Below, piece by piece: positions 7,576-13,307 of a stretch of 13,318 nt of DNA (position 1 is its first letter; each line of letters opens with the position of its first letter). Source of the DNA: CAYVQE01 sp964633205 (GTDB taxonomy: Bacteria > Myxococcota > B64-G9). Both the position numbers and the translations under genes were made by a program. The notes beneath the pieces were generated by a model. That model searched no databases. It worked only from the letters and a program-made list of their open reading frames with translations, and was not told the origin of the DNA. The stretch lies in assembly GCA_964633205.1 (NCBI GenBank), contig CAZWFN010000160.1:1-13318 (forward strand). The letters run 5' to 3'.

Positions 7576-7772
7576 GGTCGGGGTGCGCGACGCACCTCGA
7601 CCACGCTTCACACATGCGGGAAGCTCGACAGATCGGGAGCCTTTTCGACTCCCAGGCCCACCCGGGCTCGGGTGGGCGGAAGAAACTCGATCCGGTGGGA
7701 TCACCGCGAGCGCGACCGGTCTCGGACTGCCTGATCAGCCTCCTCTCGGTCGAGGGATCGGCCGCCGATCCC
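7576..7772 (-). other. Hairpin-rich rny leader (four stable inverted repeats)
   Basis: Part of the 400-base gene-free stretch between the 6S RNA and rny. Four hairpins are visible. 7754-7772 has 7-bp arms (GGGATCG/CGATCCC). 7656-7677 has perfect 9-bp arms with a four-base loop. 7635-7653 is a 7-bp stem with one G-U pair and loop GAAAA (minus strand). 7576-7602 is a 12-bp stem with one mismatch and a three-base loop. The last ends 58 bases before the rny start. No T-run follows any of them. They could form a structured 5' UTR controlling rny, or RNase processing sites. Outside these hairpins and the 7882-7915 hairpin I see three TTGACA hexamers on the minus strand (at 7570, 7855, 7875) but no convincing -10 partners. 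Confidence 0.45.
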
Positions 7773-7881
7773 GGTTGCCTTGGCACGCGGTCGTGTACAC
7801 CTCACCTGGAACCATGAACCCACCGAAGGGGTCGATCGATTCTTTCCGGGTCACTGTCAAGTCCCCGTCATCTATGTCAAT

Positions 7882-7915
7882 CCCCGGGGCCAGTCAGCCC
7901 AGGGGTGGTTCCGTT
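7882..7915 (-). terminator. Candidate 3' hairpin just downstream of the 6S RNA
   Basis: On the minus strand CCCCTGGG pairs with CCCCGGGG around an 18-base loop, with one mismatch in the 8-bp stem. It begins six bases after the predicted 6S 3' end. There is no T-run, so it could be a processing or Rho-type signal, or simply the start of the rny leader. Confidence 0.3.
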
Positions 7916-7920
7916 CAGCC

Positions 7921-8112
7921 AAAGCCCCCGCCGTGGCCGTCAAGCGGATGGAAGGCATGAACCGCCTTCGCCAGGTGGGCGCGTCGTAACGGCATCAGGC
8001 CGCTGGATGCGCTCGGCACCAGCCGCACACCGCCGACAGTGGACGCTCCCGGAAAAGATAGTGTTGGTTCACCGTTTCTCTTTCCGCGCGTCACGCACCC
8101 GGCAGGGGAATC
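7921..8112 (-). ncRNA. ssrS: 6S RNA (regulator of sigma70 RNA polymerase)
   Basis: Immediately downstream of zapA, the classical position of ssrS. The minus-strand sequence folds into the 6S architecture by hand. The closing stem is CCCCTGCCG (8108-8100) with CGGCGGGGG (7933-7925), nine pairs with one G-U, extended inward by GGT with GCC past a bulged A. A short GCGG/CCGC helix follows, then a large unpaired central bubble. The bubble's 3' strand carries the typical small hairpin (GAAGGC/GCCTTC around GGTTCAT). The apical arm is closed by GGGaGCGTC with GACGCgCCC and capped by a GCTGG/CCAGC hairpin. The span between closing-stem ends is 184 bases, the usual 6S length. Ends are approximate. 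It would bind the sigma70 holoenzyme as a promoter mimic and template product RNAs. It is probably cotranscribed with zapA. Confidence 0.8.
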
Positions 8113-8134
8113 GAAAAATTGGTTCGAACTCGGC

Positions 8135-8425
8135 TCAGCCCGAGGCCGCTTTGTCCTTGGCTCGCACCAGCTTCAGGATGCGCCGGATTCGCTCCTTGAC
8201 CTCCTTCTTCAACCGCCGGTCCTGCTGCTGCAGCTTCAGCAGATTGTCGGCGATGTTCAGCGCAGCGAGCACGGCCACCGTGTGGGTGGCCACCGAGCGG
8301 GAGCCCTTCTGGGCCTCGGCCAGCTGTCCGTTGACATAATCCGCCAGCCGCTGGATGTATTCCTCGCCTTCGTCGCTGCGGACCTTGTAGCGCTGGCCCA
8401 GGATTTTGACTTCGAATGTCCTCAT
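8135..8425 (-). CDS. zapA: Cell division protein ZapA, 96 aa
   Basis: ZapA binds FtsZ and promotes Z-ring bundling. The protein starts MRTFEVKILGQRYKVRSDEG, matching the family's N-terminal V-x-ILG-x-xY-x-V strand. It is followed by YIQRLADYVN (23-32), the ALNIADNLLKLQQQ helix (55-68), and a basic C-terminal coiled-coil tail ending in a Lys/Arg-rich stretch. Length is normal. The start at 8425 fits the family and follows a purine-rich site (AGGCGGA). An upstream ATG at 8482 lies at or before the likely transcription start and is rejected. The downstream neighbour is the 6S RNA. Confidence 0.9.
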   Translation of the reverse strand: MRTFEVKILGQRYKVRSDEGEEYIQRLADYVNGQLAEAQKGSRSVATHTVAVLAALNIADNLLKLQQQDRRLKKEVKERIRRILKLVRAKDKAASG

Positions 8426-8486
8426 CGTCACATCCGCCTGGACCGAGCACCCGACGCGCTCTCGTGAGCACGATAGGTCCAATGGC

Positions 8487-8516
8487 AGTATAGGTTTTCG
8501 CAGTGCTGGGTGTCAA
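8487..8516 (-). promoter_or_regulatory. Strong sigma70-type promoter for zapA-6S RNA(-rny)
   Basis: Minus strand: a perfect TTGACA (8516-8511), an 18-base spacer, then TATACT (8492-8487). Transcription should start near 8480, giving a leader of about 55 bases before the zapA ATG. The leader holds an inverted repeat GGACC (8481-8477) / GGTCC near 8439-8443, which could fold over the zapA translation start region. It is the best match to consensus in this window along with the one upstream of sucC. Confidence 0.75.
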
Positions 8517-8521
8517 GGATA

Positions 8522-8542
8522 GCCGCCTCGCGGCAGCGCTGC
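8522..8542 (-). terminator. Candidate pyk 3' hairpin abutting the zapA promoter
   Basis: A 5-bp perfect stem (GCCGC, CTC loop, GCGGC at 8522-8534) directly next to the palindrome GCAGCGCTGC (8533-8542), 16 bases after the pyk stop. It has no T-run. It lies five bases upstream of the zapA -35, so it could instead be a protein site controlling that promoter. Confidence 0.3.
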
Positions 8543-8557
8543 TGGTCGGCGGGGCGC

Positions 8558-9973
8558 TCAGGAGACGCGGTGCAGCTTGAGCATGTTGGTCGCGCCCGGC
8601 TGGCCCAGCGGTACGCCCGAGGTAATGACCAGTTCCTCGCCGATTTGGGCGAAGCCGCGCTCGACCAGCGTCTTGTTGACCTGGCGCAACATGGCATCGG
8701 TGTTGCGCACGGCCGAGACCTTGACCGGCTCGACCCCCCACAGCATGGCCATTTGGTTGTAGGTGCCGTGGTGAGGGGTCAGGGCGATGATGCGGGCCTG
8801 CGGCCGATAGTCGGAAATGAGCCGGGCGGTTTGGCCCGATTCGGTGAAGGCGACGATCGAGCGGGCGCTGATGTCCTGCGAGGCGCTCACCGTGGCCCGG
8901 CTGATGGCGTTGGTGAACTTGGCCGGATCCTTGAGCAGGGTGGGGCTCGGTCCGTTTCGAAAAGCGGTCGATTTCTCGGCCTCGCCGATGATGCGCACCA
9001 TCATCTGCAGCGACTCCAGCGGATAGGCGCCGATGGCGGTCTCGCCCGATAGCATCAGGGCGTCGGTACCGTCGAACACGGCGTTGGCCACATCCGAGGC
9101 CTCGGCCCGGGTCGGCCGGGGGTGGCGGATCATGGAGTCTAGCATCTGGGTGGCCACGATGACCAGCTTGCCGCGGGCGTTGGCGCGTTGGATGGCCAGC
9201 TTCTGGATGGCCGGAACCCGCTCCGGAGGCAACTCGACGCCAAGATCGCCGCGGGCCACCATGATGCCGTCGCAGACGTCCAGGATGTCGTCCAGGCTGT
9301 CCACCGCGTCCGGGTGCTCGATCTTGGCGATGACCAGGCAATCCGACTCGGCTCGGCGCACCATGCGGCGGGCCTCGAGGACGTCCTCCGGGCCGCGCAC
9401 GAAGCTGATGGCCAGCAGATCCATACCCAGCTCGAGCCCCAGGCGGATGTCCTGCTTGTCCTTCTCGGTCACCGACGGGGTGCTGATGTGCACCCCCGGC
9501 AGGTTGACGCCCTTGTGGTCCTCGAGCACACCGCCGGTGACGACCTTGGTCAGGATGTCGCGTCCCTCCACGTCGACCACCCGCAGCTGGATAGTGCCGT
9601 CGGCGATCAACATCCGATCGCCCTTGGCCACGTCTTCGTGCAGCCGGTCGTACTGCACCGCGGCGCGGGTCTCGTCGCCATCGATCTCGCGGGTGGTCAG
9701 CACGAAGGATTCGCCGGTCTGCACCCGCACCCGCCCGCCGGCGAAACGGCCCAGCCGGACGCGCGGGCCTTGCACATCTTGCAGAATGGCCAGCGGTCGC
9801 TTGCAGTTGACGGCCAGCTTGCGCAGTCGCTCGTGGGTCTGGCGGTGGCTGGCGTGGTCACCGTGGGAGAAGTTGAGCCGGGCCACATCCATCCCGGCCA
9901 GGATCATCTTGCGCAGGATTTCTTCGGACGAGCAGACCGGGCCGATGGTACAGACGATCTTGGCCTTGCGCAT
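8558..9973 (-). CDS. pyk: Pyruvate kinase, 471 aa
   Basis: Catalyses the last ATP-forming step of glycolysis: phosphoenolpyruvate plus ADP to pyruvate plus ATP. Motifs: KIVCTIGP (5-12), ARLNFSHGDH (31-40; Arg32, Asn34, Ser36), DVQGPRVRLG (66-75), IAKIEHPDAV (215-224; catalytic Lys217 and metal Glu219), MVARGDLGVELP (238-249; Asp243), ATQMLDSM (274-281), PTRAE-SDVANAV and DGTDALMLSGETAIGAYP (301-318). The C-terminal regulatory domain (about 350-471) is complete and ends SGVPLGQPGATNMLKLH. DVQGPR resembles the PykA-type DLQGPK version, with Arg for Lys at 71. GGGAGG lies five bases before the ATG. It follows the Yip1-family gene by 18 bases, so the two probably form one operon. Confidence 0.97.
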   Translation of the reverse strand: MRKAKIVCTIGPVCSSEEILRKMILAGMDVARLNFSHGDHASHRQTHERLRKLAVNCKRPLAILQDVQGPRVRLGRFAGGRVRVQTGESFVLTTREIDGDETRAAVQYDRLHEDVAKGDRMLIADGTIQLRVVDVEGRDILTKVVTGGVLEDHKGVNLPGVHISTPSVTEKDKQDIRLGLELGMDLLAISFVRGPEDVLEARRMVRRAESDCLVIAKIEHPDAVDSLDDILDVCDGIMVARGDLGVELPPERVPAIQKLAIQRANARGKLVIVATQMLDSMIRHPRPTRAEASDVANAVFDGTDALMLSGETAIGAYPLESLQMMVRIIGEAEKSTAFRNGPSPTLLKDPAKFTNAISRATVSASQDISARSIVAFTESGQTARLISDYRPQARIIALTPHHGTYNQMAMLWGVEPVKVSAVRNTDAMLRQVNKTLVERGFAQIGEELVITSGVPLGQPGATNMLKLHRVS

Positions 9974-9991
9974 ACATGCCTCCCGGATGCT

Positions 9992-10630
9992 TCAGGCGAA
10001 CGGTGCCGCCGGGGGCCGGGCCAAGCCATCCAGCAGCAGCGCGGGGGTGAACATCAGACCGGCGATCTGGATCGCGATCCAGGTGGTCACCAGGGTGAAG
10101 ACGAACCAGCAGATGGTCGCCGCCAGCGCCAAGCGCCAGGCGCTCTCGCTCGAGGCGCCCAACAGGGCCTGGGCGCCGAGGTGGAGCAGGTAGCCGGCGT
10201 AGCCGAAGCCGGCCAGCGCGGCCAGCGGGGTCAGCTGGGGCACCAGGGTCAGAAAGCCCGCCACCCACAGCGGCGTCGAGGCGTAGGCCACCAGCTTCAG
10301 CGACCGGTTCTCGGAGCGAGGCATGTCGAACGAGGGCGCCATCACGGCCACCAGCAGGCCCAGCATGTAGACCGAGCCGACGAAAATGGCCAACTTCAGC
10401 CCGGCGCTGATCAGCCCGAGCAGCAGCCGGTCGCCGAAGGCGTAGCGGCTGTCGAACAGAATCATGCCCAGCAGGCCGCACACACTGGCCAGCAGCGCCA
10501 GCAGCAGCACATAGCGCGCCACCAGGCGGCGGCCGCGATCCGGCTCCGACCCGATGATGCGCCAGGTCTTGCGGGGATTGGTCAGCAGTTCCAGCACCCG
10601 CTGGAACAGCGCAGCGAAATCGATGGTCAT
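9992..10630 (-). CDS. Yip1-family integral membrane protein, 212 aa
   Basis: The N-terminal soluble part (1-38) contains LLTNPRKTWRIIGSEP, the usual Yip1-domain opening (short amphipathic helix, Pro, then W). It is followed by about five hydrophobic segments (40-58, 70-98, 117-131, 134-158, 166-197). Bacterial Yip1 proteins are common but of unknown function. The cell location is the inner membrane. The start at 10630 fits the family. A strong promoter lies so close that the mRNA would be nearly leaderless for this gene. Its position directly ahead of pyk suggests coexpression, not necessarily shared function. Confidence 0.8.
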   Translation of the reverse strand: MTIDFAALFQRVLELLTNPRKTWRIIGSEPDRGRRLVARYVLLLALLASVCGLLGMILFDSRYAFGDRLLLGLISAGLKLAIFVGSVYMLGLLVAVMAPSFDMPRSENRSLKLVAYASTPLWVAGFLTLVPQLTPLAALAGFGYAGYLLHLGAQALLGASSESAWRLALAATICWFVFTLVTTWIAIQIAGLMFTPALLLDGLARPPAAPFA

Positions 10631-10639
10631 CGGGGATCG

Positions 10640-10669
10640 ATGATAGGGGGCGGGATCCCCGCGAGTCAA
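10640..10669 (-). promoter_or_regulatory. Sigma70-type promoter for the Yip1-pyk operon, with operator-like repeat in the spacer
   Basis: Minus strand: TTGACT (10669-10664), an 18-base spacer, TATCAT (10645-10640). The spacer contains the inverted repeat GCGGG-GAT-CCCGC (10662-10650). A second inverted repeat, TCATCG/CGATGA (10627-10632 and 10638-10643), runs from the -10 into the start codon. A start near 10633 would leave only three or four bases before the ATG. The overlap of both repeats with core elements suggests repressor-type control, which is inference. Confidence 0.65.
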
Positions 10670-10704
10670 GCCGACCCGTTTCGGAAAGCTCCGCGGGTGG
10701 CCGG

Positions 10705-11331
10705 CTACAGGGTATGCTCCTCGCCATCGGGGACCCACTTGTCGGGTGGGCCGGGCGCGTCGGGCTTCCCGGGTTGCTCGTCCTTGCGTACCCCGGCCCG
10801 CTCGACCACCTTGCGGGCGACGAAGATCGGCACCCGGTTGCCCACCGCCAGCGCGATGGCATCCGAGGGGCGGGCATCGACCTCGATGGTGCGCTTGCCG
10901 CGGACGATGAAGATGGTACCGACGAAGGTGTTGCCCCTCAGATCGTCGACCTGCACCTTGCGCAGCCGGCCGTCGAGCTCGCGCATGACCCGATCGAGCA
11001 GGTCGTGGGTCAGCGGTCTCTGGAAGCGCCGCCGATCGAGCCGCATCTGGATCGAGAAGGCCTCGGCGTCGCCGATCCAGATGGGCAGCCAGACCTCCTG
11101 CGCCGCATCGCGCAGCACCACGGCGTTGCCCTCGCGCGATGGCATCACGCCGGCCACGGTCATGCGTATGAAGCCCGCGGGCGCGGTCGGCTCGGCGGCC
11201 GCTTCGGCGCCGCCGTCGGTTTTGGCGCCGGTGTCGGGTGCGGTCTCGGACGGCGTCGCATCCGGTTCGGCGGCCCGGCCGGGCGTGGCCAACAAGGCCA
11301 GGCCCATCATCATCAGCGCCGGTCTGAACAT
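10705..11331 (-). CDS. Bifunctional nuclease family (BFN/DUF151) protein with signal peptide, 208 aa
   Basis: The core (about 55-175) carries the DUF151 pattern: VVLRDAAQEVWLPIWIGDAEA (71-91), a helix with RPLTHDLLDRVMRELDG (105-121), VQVDDLRGNTFVGTIFI (127-142), and VDARPSDAIALAVGNRVPIFV (151-171). Related plant and bacterial proteins show RNase/DNase activity, but most bacterial members are unassigned. Unusually, residues 1-20 look like a signal peptide (hydrophobic MMMGLALLA, then PGRA-A), followed by an Ala/Thr/Glu-rich linker (about 21-50), suggesting export to the periplasm. The C-terminal tail (180-208) is Pro/Asp-rich and charged. GGGGAGG precedes the ATG. Neighbours are unrelated by annotation. 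Confidence 0.87.
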   Translation of the reverse strand: MFRPALMMMGLALLATPGRAAEPDATPSETAPDTGAKTDGGAEAAAEPTAPAGFIRMTVAGVMPSREGNAVVLRDAAQEVWLPIWIGDAEAFSIQMRLDRRRFQRPLTHDLLDRVMRELDGRLRKVQVDDLRGNTFVGTIFIVRGKRTIEVDARPSDAIALAVGNRVPIFVARKVVERAGVRKDEQPGKPDAPGPPDKWVPDGEEHTL

Positions 11332-11342
11332 CGGGCCTCCCC

Positions 11343-11367
11343 GGCATGCCGCAGGGGAAGGCATGCC
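11343..11367. repeat. Two copies of the palindrome GGCATGCC forming an inverted repeat
   Basis: GGCATGCC occurs at 11343-11350 and 11360-11367 with nine bases between. As each copy is a palindrome, the pair can form one hairpin or two protein half-site dimers. It lies just upstream of the DUF151 gene's ribosome-binding site, between that gene and the zinc-ribbon gene, so it could be a terminator, an operator, or a translation-control hairpin. Confidence 0.4.
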
Positions 11368-11416
11368 TGGGTTCGAGGATAGCACGCTTGCGGGGATGAT
11401 GGCAGGGGCGGCGGCG

Positions 11417-11722
11417 CTAGTCTTCTTCCGGCTCGGCCTCTTCGACGTCGTTGGTCCACAGCCCATCCTTGTCGTCGAGGACCTCTGCCGGTTCCACGTC
11501 GAGTTCGTCGGCATCCAGCGAGAACTCGATCTGGAAGCGTCGGTAGAGGCGACCGGCCACGCTCACCACTTCGTCGAGCGCGTGAGCGAAGGTCTCGACC
11601 ACGGCGGGATCCGCCTTCATGCCGCAGTTGGGGCAGGTCACCCGGGTGGGATCGTCGACCACGTCCGCGAGGTCCAGCTCGAAATCGGCTTGGCATTGCT
11701 GGCACTCGAACGACAGGTTCAT
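11417..11722 (-). CDS. Small zinc-ribbon protein, acidic C-terminus, 101 aa
   Basis: I do not recognise a named family. Residues 1-40 hold a clear zinc ribbon: Cys7-x2-Cys10 and Cys30-PN-Cys33 separated by 19 residues. A predicted amphipathic helix follows (about 40-62). The C-terminal third (66-101) is very acidic and ends EEAEPEED. Such proteins often bind RNA polymerase, ribosomes or nucleic acids, but no role can be assigned here. GAGAGGAG lies five bases before the ATG at 11722. It is divergent from sucC. The start could also be read at 11736 (MRGVF-), which the ribosome-binding site disfavours. Confidence 0.75.
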   Translation of the reverse strand: MNLSFECQQCQADFELDLADVVDDPTRVTCPNCGMKADPAVVETFAHALDEVVSVAGRLYRRFQIEFSLDADELDVEPAEVLDDKDGLWTNDVEEAEPEED

Positions 11723-11739
11723 GAAGACTCCTCTCATCA

Positions 11740-11902
11740 CCGATTCGATTGACAGGCCGCCGAACGGTCCCGACGTTTCGATCGCCGCTACCGAGCTTGT
11801 CAAGCAAAAAAACCGATTCGGCCGATTTGTCGTGATGGTCGGCCGGGGACTGCGCAGTCTATTCCGGAATCGGCTCGATCCGACCGAAAAACAACCGATT
11901 CC
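11740..11902. promoter_or_regulatory. Divergent control region with repeated CCGATTC blocks and two palindromes
   Basis: The block CCGATTC occurs four times: 11740, 11813, 11895 on plus, and inverted at 11867-11873. Between them sit two adjacent perfect palindromes, GACTGCGCAGTC (11848-11859) and ATTCCGGAAT (11861-11870). A minus-strand TTGACA (11803-11798) could be a -35 for the zinc-ribbon gene, but no good -10 follows. The arrangement looks like a protein-binding region shared by the two divergent genes. No regulator can be named. Confidence 0.4.
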
Positions 11903-11905
11903 CCC

Positions 11906-11933
11906 TTGACAAACACCGGCCAACGTCTATTCT
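11906..11933 (+). promoter_or_regulatory. Strong sigma70-type promoter for sucC
   Basis: TTGACA (11906-11911), a 16-base spacer, then TATTCT (11928-11933). Transcription would begin near 11940, leaving a leader of about 220 bases before the sucC start, unusually long for a simple housekeeping gene. Confidence 0.7.
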
Positions 11934-12032
11934 CGCCGGCATGTACCGCGCGCCGCGGTCGCACTGGGCGACGGTCGCGGCGTTCGGAAGGACGGCAATG
12001 GGCAGCCGACCCACCGAGACGCAGGCCCTTCG

Positions 12033-12130
12033 GAACCCGACCGGGTTCGTTCGTCGATTCTCCGGAAAGCAGTTCGTTCGCAGACCCAACCCGAAAAAGA
12101 TGGGTCCCGCCAGCGTGGACCGCGTGGTCC
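12033..12130 (+). other. Structured part of the sucC 5' leader (three inverted repeats)
   Basis: Within the ~220-base leader: GAACCCG-AC-CGGGTTC (12033-12048, perfect 7-bp arms, operator-like), GACCCA/TGGGTC (12083-12088 with 12101-12106, loop of 12), and GGACC-GCGT-GGTCC (12117-12130). The last ends 28 bases before the start codon. No riboswitch class is recognised. The first could be a DNA operator and the other two RNA hairpins. Confidence 0.4.
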
Positions 12131-12158
12131 GGCAGAGCGCAGGGACCGGGAGGCGAGC

Positions 12159-12929
12159 TTGAAGATCCACGAGTATCAGGCAAAGGCGCTGCTGGCGCGC
12201 TTCGGGGTCCGCGTCCCCGAGCAGCGCGTGGTGACCTCGGCCGAGCAAGCCCAGCGAGCAGCCAGCGAACTCGGCGGCCGGGTGGTGGTCAAGGCTCAGG
12301 TCCACGCCGGCGGCCGCGGCAAGGCCGGCGGTGTCAAGGTGGTCGATGGGCCCGAGCAGGCCGGGCAGGTGGCCGGCGAGCTGCTCGGTCGTCCCCTGAT
12401 CACCCACCAGACCGGTCCCGCCGGACAGCCGGTGGGCAAGATCTTGATCGAGCCGGCGCTGGACATCGCCCAGGAGTTCTATGCCGGGCTGGTGCTCGAT
12501 CGGGAGCAAGCCCAGGTGGCCCTGATCGCCAGCGCCGAGGGCGGCGTCGAGATCGAGGAGGTGGCCGCCCGTTCGCCGGAGGCCATCCACCGGGTCCACG
12601 CCTCGCCGCTCAACGGGCTGATGCCGTGGCAAGTGCGCGGCGTCGGCTTCGCCATGGGGCTGGACAAGGCACAGGTCAACCAGCTGGTCGAGCTGTGCGG
12701 CGGCCTCTACCGGGCCCTGATGCACCTGGACGCCTCGCTGGTCGAGATCAACCCGCTGGTGCTGACCGGCGACGGCGATCTGTTGGCCCTCGACGCCAAG
12801 ATGAACTTCGACGACAACGCCCTGTATCGCCACCCGGACGTGCGCGAGCTGCACGACGAGGCCCAGGAGGAGCCGGCCGAGGTCGAATGTCATGTTTTAT
12901 CACTTCTTATTTTGTTTTTTAATTTTTAA
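12159..12929 (+). CDS. sucC: Succinyl-CoA synthetase beta subunit, truncated after about residue 243 at a sequence junction
   Basis: The ADP/GDP-forming succinyl-CoA ligase beta subunit works with SucD in the TCA cycle. The start is TTG at 12159, five bases after GGGAGG; the protein begins KIHEYQAKALL, as in known SucC. Visible are the ATP-grasp N-terminal part with VVVKAQVHAGGRGKAGGVK (42-60), EFYAGLVLDR (106-115), and Mg ligands in VEINPL (195-200; Asn198) and DAKMNFDDNALYRHPD (212-227; Asp212). Homology stops after EEPAEVE (about 12887); the family continues to about 388 residues with the CoA/phosphohistidine domain. The remaining residues (CHVLSLLILFFNF) are read from AT-rich, unrelated DNA. 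The loss is best explained by a contig chimera, not a real mutation. Confidence 0.92.
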   Translation: MKIHEYQAKALLARFGVRVPEQRVVTSAEQAQRAASELGGRVVVKAQVHAGGRGKAGGVKVVDGPEQAGQVAGELLGRPLITHQTGPAGQPVGKILIEPALDIAQEFYAGLVLDREQAQVALIASAEGGVEIEEVAARSPEAIHRVHASPLNGLMPWQVRGVGFAMGLDKAQVNQLVELCGGLYRALMHLDASLVEINPLVLTGDGDLLALDAKMNFDDNALYRHPDVRELHDEAQEEPAEVECHVLSLLILFFNF

Positions 12930-12939
12930 TTTTTAATTG

Positions 12940-12962
12940 ATTTGAATCGAATTGATTCAAAT
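12940..12962 (-). terminator. AT-rich perfect hairpin 12 bases past the stop of the terminal gene
   Basis: ATTTGAATC (12940-12948), loop GAATT, GATTCAAAT (12954-12962): perfect 9-bp arms. On the minus strand it follows the stop of the 110-aa gene after a T-run. It resembles 3'-end hairpins known in some large DNA viruses or a simple terminator; the host of this DNA is unknown. Confidence 0.35.
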
Positions 12963-12974
12963 TTACAAAAAAAA

Positions 12975-13307
12975 TTAATTTTTAATATAATGTAATAATG
13001 TCTCTACTTCCAAAACTGCGTCGCCCACTTGATCATAATCGACTTCTCTGTCAACTGCTTCGTACACTTTGCCGTTCTCGACTTTTAACAAGTGCCCGCC
13101 TACCAACTCCATGTTTCCATTTTCCATGTTTCCATGGGGATTGAAGTGCTCGTCCATCGATTTCTGTGCTTCTTCTATCGTGTCGAAGATCTTGTAGTCA
13201 TCCCAATTTTGGTTGTTATTCCACCCAGATACGTGTCGATGCGCGATGTACTTTCCTTCCAGCTTACTCGTCCACGATTTACTAATTTCGACAAACGGGT
13301 CGACCAT
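12975..13307 (-). CDS. Unrecognised protein, 110 aa, in the AT-rich segment
   Basis: I do not recognise it. The protein is hydrophilic and compact: aromatic residues with a GWNNNQNWDDYKIFDTIEEA region (28-47), a short repeated motif (NMENGNME, about 60-67, encoded by two copies of ATGTTTCCAT on the plus strand), and a strand-like KVENGKVYEAVDREVDY stretch. There is no signal peptide or membrane segment. The ATG at 13307 has no Shine-Dalgarno sequence and is preceded by A-rich DNA (AAAACAACAAA), more like a eukaryotic or viral start. Codon and base use differ completely from the rest of the window. The real gene may start outside the window, but an in-window start is plausible. Confidence 0.6.
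   Translation of the reverse strand: MVDPFVEISKSWTSKLEGKYIAHRHVSGWNNNQNWDDYKIFDTIEEAQKSMDEHFNPHGNMENGNMELVGGHLLKVENGKVYEAVDREVDYDQVGDAVLEVETLLHYIKN

Noticed and set aside
7519..7704. N-terminal extension of RNase Y to 7704
   Set aside because: It adds Pro/Arg/Ser-rich sequence ahead of the membrane anchor and crosses the leader hairpins; the ATG at 7518 has a strong ribosome-binding site and matches the family start.
7570..7880. Three minus-strand TTGACA hexamers as rny promoters
   Set aside because: None has a recognisable -10 element at 16-18 bases, so they are not called as promoters.
9188..11752. Very long plus-strand open reading frame of 854 codons opposite pyk, Yip1, DUF151 and the zinc-ribbon gene
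   Set aside because: It is antisense to four recognisable genes; its translation is rich in His, Gln, Gly and Ala with no domain, typical of a shadow frame in GC-rich DNA.
12888..12929. sucC as a naturally truncated gene or pseudogene
   Set aside because: The change in composition exactly at the break and the unrelated gene beyond it make a chimeric contig far more likely than a nonsense or frameshift mutation.
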